A stretch of DNA of 64,000 nucleotides, taken from Notolepis coatsorum (taxonomy: Eukaryota > Chordata > Actinopteri > Aulopiformes > Paralepididae). The DNA is taken from contig OZ020589.1 in NCBI GenBank assembly GCA_963971535.1, positions 80,247,078 to 80,311,077 on the forward strand, read 5' to 3'. The first letter of the stretch is position 1. Each line of letters begins with the position of its first letter. This document shows positions 44,820-57,312 of the stretch, one piece after another. The notes below the pieces were generated by a model. The model saw nothing but the letters and a program-made list of their open reading frames with translations, was not told where the DNA came from and ran no database searches. A program made the position numbers and the translations under genes.

Positions 44820-46203
44820 GGAAGAGTGGGAGAGTGGAACACTGGAACACCAGACTTTGGAACACCCTCCCTCAGGGGACTTTCACACTAGCCATTCGGG
44901 GTCGAATCATAGCGCGATCGCACCAAAATAGGGTGTGATCGTCCCTGATGAGAACACTCCCCCCGTCACGCTGATTCGCTCTAAACCTGGACCGCTGGAA
45001 TAGGTGGTCTCGGGTGTGAACCAGCGTCCCCGACGACACTGAAGAGGCTTGCTGTATCAACTTGCTGACACACACAACGTCATTACTGTAATGCTTTCAT
45101 GCTTGCTTGAATTTTGGGCAGATAAAAACATAAAGCAACAACTGGACAATACCAACAAAAACTATATTTATGGGCAATTTGGCGAGTTCAGACCTCAACC
45201 AAACAAGCATGTTGAGCCTCACGGCTCAGTGGATGAAAACATGAAGCCACGTTACAAGCCCAAGACTTCCCTGGCTCGCATTAGGCCTGGCAATTTTTTT
45301 TGCCATTGCTATGTCTATACATTAGTTTCTTGTTCGAATGCATTTATTTCTATAGACCAGTGACATGCAATAGAATTGACGCAAGCAATGGGCTAACGTT
45401 AGCTGCGAAGTTATCCCATAAATAGGCTAAGCTAACTAGCGTTAGCCGCTAACCCTGGAAACGCTCAAAGCGGACTCCACGACACAAGTTCCATTTGTGA
45501 GAAAAAAGGGGGTGGGTTATATTGACGAGTCACGAACGCTTGACAACAGAGGCTCAAAGATAACTAAATATTTATTGGTTATTCGTTTCTTTATATCAGG
45601 CATCCAGTTTCCATCACCGTGTGTTCAACTGCTCGTGTTGACGTTCGAGAGTGACATCATCGCCTACGGCAACTTACACGCTCAAAACGCAAACCGTAAA
45701 CAAAAACCGGAGCGAACCAGACTGCAGTGTGTATACAAACCAGAGGGGGAGAGGGAGGGGGGGAGTTCGCACTCAGGGACGGAGCGAGGACGGAGCGGAG
45801 CACCCGTTCCTAATGAGAAAGCCCCCTCAGACTGTTCGAGGACTCTCCCTCACTCTCCACCTTTAAATCCCGACTCAAAACCTACCTGTTCTCCCTAGCA
45901 TACAACCTTCCCTACCCATAACCACCCTCCTCCAACCTACCACCTCCCTTTCCCCTTCCCTACTTTCTCTCCCTATCCTGCCCCCCCTCCCCCTCCCCTT
46001 GGTTTCCTTACTTCCCTGACTGTTCCCCTACCGGACTCTGTATCTGTTACTTGTTACCCGTGGTTGTATGTCCTGCGTATTCATACTGTTGCTTATTCCC
46101 TGTGGTTCTTTGTTTCTCTGTTCATTTGTTTGGCTCATTGTCAGCGTCTTTGGGTTCTTGAAAAGCACTTTATAAATAAAATGTATTATAATTATTATTT
46201 AGT
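44820..46203 (+). repeat. L2-like LINE 3' end, split by a DNA element
   Basis: The pieces 44820-44875 and 45831-46203 join to encode WNTLPQTVRGLSLTLHL, the last part of an L2/CR1-type reverse transcriptase ORF. They then carry the 3' UTR with the tail AAAGCACTTTATAAATAAAA and ATTATT repeats. The ORF itself is only a C-terminal remnant. Confidence 0.75.
44876..45823. mobile_element. TIR element inserted in the L2 fragment
   Basis: CCCTCAG at 44869-44875 and 45824-45830 flanks the insert, and removing one copy restores the L2 reading frame. Left end GGGACTTTCACACTAGCC; right end on the opposite strand GGCTTTCTCATTAGG, an imperfect inverted repeat. Duplication of 7-8 bp suggests hAT. No transposase recognised. 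Confidence 0.7.
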
Positions 46204-49200
46204 AAGAGAGATTCATATAACAAAGGGTATTGGAAAAGCTGTTGCTATGGTCAGGTCTGAAATAATGCCAGGTGATGCTTATGCCAGGCTAAAACAGTGT
46301 ATAGGTAACTATATAGGATAATTTCCTCAGTACTAAAATCTGCTACCAAAAGCCACATGTAACATGTCAGAAATCAAGGCAAAGCCACAACATTTTCAGA
46401 ATGTTACATCTTTCTAATGGAGAAAATTTGCATTCTATCTCAATCATTTCTCTCCAGTGACTCAAAACGAATGGTCTGAAGTCATACCGTCCAGTAAAAG
46501 TAATGGATCAGATTAGATTGAATCTTTTTGTATTTTAATATATTTTTGTTTTCTTTATTGATTTTCTTCCCCATAAGCCATGCAGTCATCTTAACCAACG
46601 CTGCTATCTGCTGCCTCAATCTTCTGTTTCTCCTTCATATCTTGTGAAAGGCTCAGGCATCTGTGGTCAAGGCCAGCAAAAATGTGCATTCACGTTTTCT
46701 TCTCACTGTGACACAAGGTTCTACTGCATTTTATTTTCTTGGCTTTAGCTCACATGGTGTTTTTATGCTATCATCAGACAAAATTGTCTGTTTCAATATG
46801 TGTAAATGTAAAAAGAAATAACATGCTTAGACTTTTACATTTGGTGTACTTTGCAAATTTATCATGCGCTGCACTCTGTGTGACTGGCTGTCTTTGTGCA
46901 TTCTCCACGCTCGGATATGGATCATTGTGCATGATGTCAGTGTTTCTGCAGAGGGGATGGCCACAGTGCATGGAGGAAGGTGCATGTTGGGGTGTTTTGG
47001 CTCTGCTGTTGCCATGACAATAGCCCGTCTACACTGGTATTTTGCAGTGGTGTGAGTGTGAGGGCTGGGTGTATGAGGGATAGGGTCCTGTCTGTCGCTG
47101 TGCATGACAGGGTAGGGGTTGGAATAAGGTTAAATTGTGATTATCAAATATTTTGTTATACTGAGCCAAGTCTTCTTTCACCAATCAGGTCAGAGTCCTA
47201 AAGTAATAAGAGCAAAGGGTGTCGGTTTAGAGCGAAGCGACTCTCAAACCGTAGGTGAATTTCCAAGGGGACGACGTAAGGGTAGGTACTCCCATCTGAA
47301 CTACCACCTGTACACACCTCTCATTCTCTTCACCTGTCTCCAAAACTCCCATTTCAACTCTGAAACTATTTGATGCACGCTGGGGTGATTGTATTGTGGG
47401 ATAACCCCAGGTGGCTCAGGCCTTGCAGCCTCATGTTCCATCTCTGATCATCCATCCATCGGTAACCGGAGTGGGTTTCAAAAACAGAGGCTTGGTGTTA
47501 TGACCAGTCTTATTATTATTTCAAATCCCAGCAGTGAGTGGATGAGTGGACACTTCAGGGACAGAGAACAGGGATGGGCATTTCCAGTCATTTAGCAGTC
47601 GAGTGCTCTTGAAGCATCACAGAATGAGTACTTGAAAAACAAAATAAACAATCTGTCAGTATCTGGATGACATGAAGCCAGAGCACATCACCACACACTG
47701 CAACCCAAAAGAGTCAGACGTCTTCCAACAGGAAAATGTACAGTAAAGACAGCACTACGGCATGGGTCCAGTTGACTTCTCTGAGCTTAGTATATAATAT
47801 ATTTTCCTCTCGAGACTAAAGCAATATGCTAATTTCAGTAGTCAAGTAGGAGTACTTTGCCCATCCCTAATAGAGAACTGGAAGGATGGTCCTAGAATTG
47901 CAGAGGTTATGAGCTGTAACAGCAGGCCTGTAGAAGAATAGAGTTAAGAGTTGCTCTACCGTAATGTCCTCTTCTCTGCCATATGTACCTTCACTAACAA
48001 CACCACACCGAGGTGCTGCATATAAGGCTTAACAAGACATCATAAGCACTTCATTTGGGCATTATAACTACATGGTGGTGGTGGCGATGCTCGTCCCCTG
48101 CTTTACGTCAAATTAATGTTTAGTGAGATTAACCTAAGACCCCTCAGGGGACGGTATGTCATACAAATTTATAATTATCTCACACACCTAAACATAAACA
48201 TTTGGGCCACTTAAAACACTCAGGAGAAGCTTAGAATTAGCTGTTGTGCAGACACTCTTATCCAACAGTAGAGTACGGCTACACTGATCCATCACAAAAC
48301 TATCATAAAACAGACGGTAGGTATTACTTGTATTTAAATTAGGATCTAATGTAATCGTTGTTTACAGAAACAGCAGCTTTGTTATAACGGACAGACACAT
48401 AGCCGACTCGGCAGTTCCAAAAGTCCACCCTCTCCCGTCTGAACCGACACAAGCTGGCAGAACCTGACATATCATCAGCCCTATCCAACAAAATACCTGA
48501 TACTCCTTTTTTTTATTTTAACGGACGTAGACGGACTGACACAACAGATCAATGTAGCATGGGCCCTAAGCTCAATTTCTATTGTCACACCAACATGGCT
48601 AGTAGCCAGAAACGGCAGTTCTAAGAGCAAGTAAACACTGCCCAATCATTAGCCTGAGAATAGGAAACTTACAGTCTACAATGAATCAATATGCTTATAA
48701 TGTACTTATAATGCCTCATCGTGCACCTCGTGAAAAGTGTGACTTTGTTTTCATCCAATCAACTAACCACCAGGACATTACTAGCATTCCTACACTCTTC
48801 TGCCTGTAAATGAACATATTGTGCTCAGAAAAACAACAGGAAATGTGTTGTTGAAATGCCCCTTTTAACTCAAGGCAACAGATACCAGTATGTCTTCAGG
48901 AGGAAATTAAAAAAGATATAATCTAATGACACACACACGCACACACACACACGCACACACACACACACACACACACAGAGGGAGTCTTTCTCATACTTTA
49001 ACCCCATATCTATCATAATTCCCCAGTTTGATTCCCCCTGGGGCAAGTATATGCATTATACACATACATTCTATTTTAGTTGTCATTAAACCAAGAAGAG
49101 GTTCCGGTTAAATAGGAGACACATACAGTATGAGAGTGAAACAGACTAATACAACAGATTTGAAAATGACTGATTTGTGATTGTTAGTAATAGTAGCAGG

Positions 49201-49488
49201 TCTGTTCTCGCCCTATCTTGTAGCCTGTGTGGGACAGATGACATGTGTTTTCAGCCAGACCGCAGCCATAGTGAATGAGGTTGCCGGGTTGGGCCCCGAT
49301 AGACTGAAACATTGGCTGTTAACATAATATTAGCTTTATCTCCGCCGATACAAGACAGCTCTGATGTTGTTGCCAAAATTGGGGAGTTTGTTATTATGTA
49401 CGGATGCAAACCTCATTAATGCTTATTCATTATAGGCAATAATATGACAGGTGCATTTGACAGGTGTGTGTGTGTGTCCTTTCAACAG
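46204..49488 (+). other. gab1: gab1 intron, mostly unique sequence
   Basis: Only a (CA)n run at about 48930-48977 and a short (GT)n near 49464-49476 were recognised. The largest stretch of the window without an identifiable transposon. Confidence 0.6.
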
Positions 49489-49582
49489 GAAAACCTGCTC
49501 CTTTGGAGATCAAACCGCTGCCTGAGTGGGAGGAGCCATGTGCGCCCGTCCGCTCACCGGTAACCCGCTCATTTGCTCGGGA
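49489..49582 (+). CDS. gab1: gab1 exon ([15 protein letters not shown])
   Basis: A 94-nt exon, acceptor TTCAACAG|GA, donor CGGGA|GTAAGT. Phase 1 in, phase 2 out. The peptide [20 protein letters not shown] and then TRSFARE is among the strongest matches to GAB1 and separates it from GAB2/GAB3. Confidence 0.95.
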
Positions 49583-49973
49583 GTAAGTGTTCAAAATCTC
49601 TATATGTCATTTGAAATTTTACCCATGACTGTGATATTAGATACATTAGAGTAAAGATGGTAGAATAGCCCACTAACCCTTACATGCATTACTTTAGTCA
49701 CTTCATGATATGTCTCATAGAAAATATACTACTATATGTCTAGGCTCTCAGCATTACTGCATGTGGTTTTGTTAGCTTATCTGGGAGGAGCTGGGCTTTC
49801 TGTACTGTTGTCAAGCTGCAGGGAACTCTGCTGGCTGCCTTGGGTTATAACAGGGAGCCGTCCTTGTGGCGTGTTCTGTTGTGTGGGCTGGCAGGAGACT
49901 GTATCTACTGTGTGCATGTGCAGGAAGTGCCTTGGAAGCCAAAAGTGTGTAAAACAATTGTGATGCTGCTCAG

Positions 49974-50097
49974 TCCCTCCAGGTTCCCCATGCCTCCGAG
50001 ACCCCCGTCAGTGCATAGCACGGCCTCCAGCACTGACTCCGAGGAGTGTGATGAGAATTATGTAGCCATGGTCTCTAATATGTCAACAGATGAACCA
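49974..50097 (+). CDS. gab1: gab1 exon with third YxxM site
   Basis: A 124-nt exon; acceptor GCTCAG|T, donor GAACCA|GTATGT. Phase 2 in, phase 0 out. It encodes [20 protein letters not shown] followed by [16 protein letters not shown]. The Tyr at 50059-50061 is in YVAM, a p85-binding YxxM motif corresponding to the third such site of mammalian GAB1 (there YVPM). Confidence 0.95.
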
Positions 50098-50280
50098 GTA
50101 TGTAACACCACACAACTACCTTCTAATATCAGATGTTGCATGATTCCTATTCAAATTATTATTATTATATATTTTTTACAAGGTACTTAGTAGGGTAGAT
50201 TCAAAGAAAGCAACGTTAAGAAACAATATATTATTTGCAATGTAAACAAGTTGTTTTTCACATGTTGTTAATGAAATGCG

Positions 50281-50284
50281 ATTT

Positions 50285-50314
<30 letters not shown>
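50281..50314 (+). repeat. (GA)n microsatellite
   Basis: Short GA run in the intron between the exons at 49974 and 57140. Confidence 0.95.
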
Positions 50315-50319
<5 letters not shown>

Positions 50320-50879
50320 CCATTGCCCTGCACTTGAAAACTATCCAATATGGAAACACCATGCAACACTGCAATGGCTTTAATTCTGTTTTCTTTCTAT
50401 GGATATATACCCAAGCGACCGTCAACACGGTCAGTGATTTATAAGCTGTTTGTAGTAACTCAGCCAGGTCCAGCCTCTCCTCTGTTTGTAGTAACTTAGC
50501 CAGGTCCAGCCTCTCCTCAGTGATTTATAAGCTGTTTGTAGTAACTCAGCCAGGTCCAGCCTCTCCTCTGCTCCTCACCATCTCTGCCCAACATTAACAT
50601 GGACAGATCCGTGTGGTCGCTGAAGGAGGACTCCTCCACACTGCTTCACCTCCTTTTTTTACTGTGGCAGCCTCCTCTTGTCTTCCTCTTCCTGCTTCAC
50701 TCTCTACTCTTGTTGTTCACCCCTCCCTCCTCCCTCCTTCCCTCCCGCAGGTCTTCCCTTCTGTGGGAAACAATCATCCTTCTCTAGCTCTGTTGTTTTT
50801 TATTTCTCGCTGATGCTCACAAGAACCCTTTTTGTTGTTTGGTCATTGGTTCTGAAATAAAAATCACTTTACTTGACTG

Positions 50880-51705
50880 CTACAGTACTTTACTACTACA
50901 GTACTTGACTGCTACAGTATTTTACTACTAAATCACTCTACTACTACAGTACTTTACTGCTTCAGTACTTTACTGCTACAGTACTTTACTACTACAGTAC
51001 TTTACTACTACAGTACTTTACTGCTTTAGTACTTTACTGCTTCAGTACTTTACTGCTACAGTACTTTACTGCTACAGTACTTTACTACCAAATCACTTTA
51101 CTACTGTAGTACTTTACTGCTTTAGTATTTTACTGCTACAGTACTTTACTGCTTCAGTACTTTACTGCTACAGTACTTTACTACCAAATCACTTTACTAC
51201 TGTAGTATTTTACTGCTTCAGTACTTTACTGCTGCAGTACTTTTCTGCTACAGTATTTTACCACTACAGTACTTTACCATTACAGTATTTTACTACTGCC
51301 ATACTTCACTACTACAGTACTGTACTACAACAGTACTTCACTACTACAGTATTTTATTACAACAGTACTTTATTACTACAGAACTTTACTACCACAGTAT
51401 TTTACTACTACAGTACTTCACAATCACTACGACAGCATTTTACTACTACAGTGTTTTACTACAGAACTTTACTACCACAGTATTTTACTACTACAGTACT
51501 TCACAATCACTACGACAGCATTTTACTACTACTGTGTTTTACTACAGAACTTTACTACCACAGTATTTTACTACTACATTACTACTACAGTATTTTACTA
51601 CATAACTTTATTACTACAGTATTTTACTACTACAGTACTTTATTACTACATTACTTTACTACTATAGCATTTTACTACTACAGTAATTTACTGCTACAGT
51701 ACTTT
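50880..51705. repeat. 16-bp minisatellite (CTACAGTACTTTACTA-like)
   Basis: About fifty variable units around TACTACTACAGTACTT, with GCT/GCTT/CCA variants and occasional longer units containing CACAATCACTACGACAGCA. It shares the intron with the satellite at 51837-56450 but is a different sequence. Confidence 0.93.
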
Positions 51706-51836
51706 CCCTTAAATGTTTCTGTATTTGATGTAACATTTCCTCCATTTCTTTGCTGCCATTACAAGCATTTTTATTTAATTTTCCTCCTGATGTGATTCTA
51801 TCTGTTGACTTTCTGTTCCTTTTTACTGTGCATCCT

Positions 51837-54800
51837 GTTTATTTCCCCTCCTAGTCTCTCTCCTGTTTTCTTTTCCCTCCTAGTCTCTCCTGTTTTCTTT
51901 TCCCTCCTAGTCTCTCCTGTTTTCTTTTCCCTCCTAGTCTCTCTCCTGTTTTCTTTTCCCTCCTAGTCTCTCCTGTTTTCTTTTCCCTCCTAGTCTCTCC
52001 TGTTTTATTTCCCCTCCTAGTCTCTCTCCTGTTTTCTTTTCCCTCCTAGTCTCTCCTGTTTTCTTTTCCCTCCTAGTCTCTCCTGTTTTCTTTTCCCTCC
52101 TAGTCTCTCTCCTGTTTTCTTTTCCCTCCTAGTCTCTCCTGTTTTATTTTCCCTCCTAGTCTCTCCTGTTTTCTTTTCCCTCCTAGTCTCCTGTTTTCTT
52201 TTCCCTCCTAGTCTCTCCTGTTTTCTTTTCCCTCCTAGTCTCTCTCCTGTTTTCTTTCCCCTCCTAGTCTCCTGTTTTCTTTTCCCTCGTCTCTCTCCTG
52301 TTTTCTTTTCCCTCCTAGTCTCTCTCCTGTTTTCTTTTCCCTCCTAGTCTCTCTCCTGTTTTCTTTTCCCTCCTAGTCTCTCCTGTTTTCTTTTCCCTCC
52401 TAGTCTCTCTCCTGTTTTCTTTCCCCTCCTAGTCCTGTTTTCTTTTCCCTCCTAGTCTCTCTCCTATTTTCTTTTCCCTCCTAGTCTCTCTCCTGTTTTC
52501 TTTTCCCTCCTAGTCTCTCTCCTGTTTTCTTTTCCCTCCTAGTCTCTCCTGTTTTCTTTTCCCTCCTAGTCTCTCCTGTTTTCTTTTCCCTCCTAGTCTC
52601 TCTCCTGTTTTCTTTTCCCTCCTAGTCTCTCTCCTGTTTTCTTTTCCCTCCTAGTCTCCTGTTTTCTTTTCCCTCCTAGTCTCTCTCCTGTTTTCTTTTC
52701 CCTCCTAGTCTCCTGTTTTCTTTTCCCTCCTAGTCTCTCTCCTGTTTTCTTTTCCCTCCTAGTCTCCTGTTTTCTTTTCCCTCCTAGTCTCTCCTGTTTT
52801 CTTTTCCCTCCTAGTCTCTCTCCTGTTTTCTTTTCCCTCCTAGTCTCCTGTTTTCTTTCCCCTCCTAGTCTCTCCTGTTTTCTTTTCCCTCCTAGTCTCT
52901 CTCCTGTTTTCTTTTCCCTCCTAGTCTCTCCTGTTTTCTTTTCCCTCCTAGTCTCCTATTTTCTTTTCCCTCCTAGTCTCTCTCCTGTTTTCTTTTCCCT
53001 CCTAGTCTCCTGTTTTCTTTTCCCTCCTAGTCTCTCCTGTTTTCTTTTCCCTCCTAGTCTCTCTCCTGTTTTCTTTTCTCTCCTGTTTTCTTTTCCCTTC
53101 TAGTCTCTCCTGTATTATTTTCCCTCCTAGTCTCCTGTTTTATTTTCCCTCCTAGTCTCCTGTTTTCTTTTCCCTCCTAGTCTCTCCTGTTTTCTTTTCC
53201 CTCCTAGTCTCTCCTGTTTTATTTCCCCTCGTCTCTCCTGTTTTCTTTTCCATCCTAGTCTCTCTCCTGTTTTCTTTTCCCTTCTTGTCTCTCCTGTTTT
53301 ATTTTCCCTCCTAGTCTCTCCTGTTTTCTTTTCCCTCCTAGTCTCTCTCCTGTTTTCTTTTCCCTCCTAGTCTCTCTCCTGTTTTCTTTTCCCTCCTAGT
53401 CTCTCCTGTTTTCTTTTCCCTCCTAGTCTCTCCCGTTTTCTTTTCTCTCGTCTCTCTCCTGTTTTCTTTTCCCTCCTAGTCTCTCTCCTGTTTTCTTTTC
53501 CCCCCTAGTCTCTCTCCTGTTTTCTTTTCCCTTCTTGTCTCCTGTTTTCTTTTCCCTCCTAGTCTCTCCTGTTTTCTTTTCCCTCCTAGTCTCTCTCCTG
53601 TTTTCTTTTCCCTCCTAGTCTCTCCTGTTTTCTTTTCCCTCCTAGTCTCTCCTGTTTTCTTTTCCCTCCTAGTCTCTCTCCTGTTTTCTTTTCCCTCCTA
53701 GTCTCTCCTGTTTTCTTTTCCCTCCTAGTCTCTCTCCTGTTTTCTTTTCCCCCCTAGTCTCTCCTGTTTTCTTTTCCCTCCTAGTCTCTCCTGTTTTCTT
53801 TTCCCTCCTAGTCTCTCTCCTGTTTTATTTTCCCTCCTAGTCTCTCCTGTTTTCTTTTCCCTCCTAGTCTCCTGTTTTCTTTTCCCTCCTAGTCTCTCTC
53901 CTGTTTTCTTTTCCATCCTAGTCTCTCTCCTGTTTTCTTTTCCCTCCTAGTCTCTCCTGTTTTCTTTTCACTCCTAGTCTCTCCTGTTTTCTTTTCCCTC
54001 CTAGTCTCTCTCCTGTTTTCTTTTCCCTCCTAGTCTCTCCTGTTTTCTTTTCCCTCCTAGTCTCTCTCCTGTTTTCTTTTCCCCCCTAGTCTCTCCTGTT
54101 TTCTTTTCCCTCCTAGTCTCTCCTGTTTTCTTTTCCCTCCTAGTCTCTCTCCTGTTTTATTTTCCCTCCTAGTCTCTCCTGTTTTCTTTTCCCTCCTAGT
54201 CTCTCCTGTTTTCTTTTCCCTCCTAGTCTCTCTCCTGTTTTCTTTTCCCTCCTAGTCTCTCTCCTGTTTTCTTTTCCCTCCTAGTCTCTCCTGTTTTCTT
54301 TTCCCTCCTAGTCTCTCTCCTGTTTTCTTTTCCCTCCTAGTCTCTCTTGTTTTATTTTCCCTCCTAGTCTCTCCTGTTTTCTTTTCCCTCCTAGTCTCCT
54401 GTTTTCTTTTCCCTCCTAGTCTCTCCTGTTTTCTTTTCCCTCCTAGTCTCTCCTGTTTTCTTTTCCCTCCTAGTCTCCTGTTTTCTTTTCCCTCCTAGTC
54501 TCTCCTGTTTTCTTTTCCCTCCTAGTCTCTCTCCTGTTTTCTTTCCCCTCCTAGTCTCTCCTGTTTTCTTTTCCCTCCTAGTCTCTCCTGTTTTCTTTTC
54601 CCTCCTAGTCTCCTGTTTTCCCCCCCTCCTAGTCTCTCCTGTTTTCTTTTCCCTCCTAGTCTCCTGTTTTCTTTTCCCTCCTAGTCTCTCCTGTTTTATT
54701 TTCCCTCCTAGTCTCTCTCCTGTTTTATTTTCCCTCCTAGTCTCTCTCCTGTTTTATTTTCCCTCCTAGTCTCTCTCCTGTTTTATTTTCCCTCCTAGTC

Positions 54801-56450
54801 TCTCTCCTGTTTTCTTTTCCCTCCTAGTCTCTCTCCTGTTTTATTTTCCCTCCTAGTCTCTCCTGTTTTCTTTTCCCTCCTAGTCTCACCTGTTTTCTTT
54901 TCCCTCCTAGTCTCTCTCCTGTTTTCTTTCCCCTCCTAGTCTCCTGTTTTCTTTTCCCTCCTAGTCTCTCCTGTTTTCTTTTCCCTCCTAGTCTCTCTCC
55001 TGTTTTCTTTTCCCTCCTAGTCTCTCTCCTGTTTTCTTCCCCCCCTAGTCTCTCCTGTTTTATTTTCCCTCCTAGTCTCTCCTGTTTTCTTTTCCCTCCT
55101 AGTCTCCTGTTTTCTTTTCCCTCCTAGTCTCTCCTGTTTTCTTTTCCCTCCTAGTCTCTCCTGTTTTCTTTTCCCTCCTAGTCTCTCTCCTGTTTTCTTT
55201 TCCCTCCTAGTCTCTCTCCTGTTTTCTTTCCCTCCTAGTCTCTCTCCTGTTTTCTTTTCCCTCCTAGTCTCTCTCCTGTTTTCTTTTCCCTCCTAGTCTC
55301 TCCTGTTTTCTTTCCCCTCCTAGTCTCTCTCCTGTTTTCTTTCCCCTCCTAGTCTCCTGTTTTCTTTTCCCTCCTAGTCTCTCCTGTTTTCTTTTCCCTC
55401 CTAGTCTCCTGTTTTCTTTTCCCTCCTAGTCTCTCCTGTTTTCTTTTCCCTCCTAGTCTCTCCTGTTTTCTTTTCCCTCCTAGTCTCTCTCCTGTTTTCT
55501 TTTCCCTCCTAGTCTCTCCTGTTTTCTTTTCCCTCCTAGTCTCTCCTGTTTTCTTTCCCCTCCTAGTCTCTCTCCTGTTTTCTTTCCCCTCCTAGTCTCC
55601 TGTTTTCTTTTCCCTCCTAGTCTCTCCTGTTTTCTTTTCCCTCCTAGTCTCCTGTTTTCTTTTCCCTCCTAGTCTCTCCTGTTTTCTTTTCCCTCCTAGT
55701 CTCTCCTGTTTTCTTTTCCCTCCTAGTCTCTCTCCTGTTTTCTTTTCCCTCCTAGTCTCTCCTGTTTTCTTTTCCCTCCTAGTCTCTCCTGTTTTCTTTT
55801 CCCTCCTAGTCTCTCCTGTTTTATTTTCCCTCCTAGTCTCTCTCCTGTTTTATTTTCCCTCCTAGTCTCTCCTGTTTTCTTTTCCCTCCTAGTCTCCTGT
55901 TTTCTTTTCCCTCCTAGTCTCTCCTGTTTTCTTTTCCCTCCTAGTCTCTCCTGTTTTCTTTTCCCTCCTAGTCTCTCTCCTGTTTTCTTTTCCCTCCTAG
56001 TCTCTCCTGTTTTCTTTCCCCTCCTAGTCTCCTGTTTTCTTTTCCCTCCTAGTCTCCTGTTTTCTTTTCCCTCCTTGTCTCTCCTGTTTTCTTTTCCCTC
56101 CTAGTCTCTCTCCTGTTTTCTTTTCCCTCCTAGTCTCTCTCCTGTTTTCTTTTCCCTCCTAGTCTCTCTCCTGTTTTCTTTTCCCTCCTAGTCTCTCTCC
56201 TGTTTTCTTTTCCCTCCTGGTCTCTCTCCTGTTTTCTTTTCCCTTCTTGTCTCTCCTGTTTTCTTTTCCCTCCTAGTCTCTCCTGTTTTCTTTTCTCTCG
56301 TCTCTCTCCTGTTTTCTTTTCCCTCCTAGTCTCTCTCCTGTTTTCTTTTCCCTCCTAGTCTCTCTCTCCTGTTTTCTTTCCCTCCTAGTCACTCTCTTCT
56401 GTTGTTTTCTTTCCCCTCCTAGTCTCTCTCTATCTTCTGTTGTTTCCCCC
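51837..56450 (+). repeat. 25/27/29-bp satellite of 3'-splice-site-like units, about 165 copies
   Basis: Each unit reads CTCCTGTTTTCTTTTCCCTC followed by CTAGTCT, with 0, 1 or 2 extra TC dinucleotides giving 25, 27 or 29 bp. On the gab1 sense strand this is an almost unbroken pyrimidine tract ending in TAG, which is what a 3' splice site looks like. The array ends about 220 bp before a candidate exon at 56670. The purine strand contains no long gene; Lys/Arg/Glu-rich open frames are artefacts. Divergence is slightly greater at the array edges. Confidence 0.97.
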
Positions 56451-56669
56451 CTCCTAGTCTCTTCTGTGGTTTTTCCTTTTTATTCTTTCTTTCTCCTGTT
56501 ATTCCTGATAATTTGCCATTCTCTCCTCTGCTCTCCCCTCCTTATCTTCTGCCCTCTCAAATCCTCATCTGTCCTCTCCTGATCCTCTCCTTGGCTGTCA
56601 TCTCCTCTTTCCTTTTCTCTCCTCTCCTCTCCTCTCCCACTCCTTCTCTTTGTGTGTGTGTGTAGAGAG

Positions 56670-56741
56670 GAGTCCTTCTACTGCACTGTCCCCATCACCC
56701 CTATAAAGAGGGAGGTGGAGGACCTTGACATCCTAGAGGAG
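56670..56741 (+). CDS. gab1: gab1 candidate cassette exon, 72 nt (24 codons)
   Basis: A phase 0-0 open block sits between the exons ending 50097 and starting 57140. It is preceded by a C/T-rich tract and a (TG)n ending TAGAGAG, and followed by the good donor GAGGAG|GTGAGC. The peptide ESFYCTVPITPIKREVEDLD then ILEE is acidic and has one Tyr. Only the third of three closely spaced AGs (56668-56669) keeps frame; use of the first AG would shift it, which weakens the call. Mammalian GAB1 has no equivalent that I can recall. Could be a fish-specific cassette or a chance open block. Confidence 0.5.
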
Positions 56742-57139
56742 GTGAGCAGGGTTGCCAGGTTGGACGCCATGCATGGGTTGCCATGTCAGAGCACTAACAG
56801 AGGGTCACTGCTTTCAGGTTACCACTGTAATTAGCCTCGGTCAGAGGGACAGAGGAATCTCACCCCAAAAGTTTTGGTTTGAAAATACATAACTTGGCAA
56901 TGAGTCTAAAATGTAAGCTCATGTCAACAGTGTCCTCAAACGTAATAAGTGTCCTACTTCTATCACCATCTTAGTTCTAATATTCACTTGTAGTTTAGAA
57001 TTAACACCACCAGCAGACTGTGTGTGTTGTGTGTTGTGTGTGTGTTGTGTGTGCTGTGAGTCGCTTCATTGCGACCCTGCCTGAATGTCCCCTACCATTC
57101 GCCCAATGAACCCTTGTGTTCCCCCGGGGGGGTTTGCAG

Positions 57140-57268
57140 AACATGAAGCTGGGAGCACCCATGACGGCAGACGGGGGGAGCAGCCCCATGGTGAAGCCCA
57201 AGGGAGACAAACAGGTGGAGTACCTGGACTTGGACCTGGATCCTGGCAAGTCCACCCCGCCCAGGAAG
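57140..57268 (+). CDS. gab1: gab1 exon with first SHP2-binding Tyr
   Basis: A 129-nt exon, phase 0 in and out; acceptor TTTGCAG|AAC, donor AGGAAG|GTAAAG. It encodes [20 protein letters not shown] then [26 protein letters not shown] (Tyr codon 57221-57223) matches the first of two GAB1 tyrosines whose phosphorylation binds and opens the SHP2 phosphatase, needed for ERK signalling. Confidence 0.96.
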
Positions 57269-57275
57269 GTAAAGA

Positions 57276-57312
<37 letters not shown>

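Noticed and set aside
45497-45898. Open frame MRKKGVGYIDESRTL... as a gene
   Set aside because: It crosses the boundary between a DNA-element insert and an L2 tail and matches nothing coherent.
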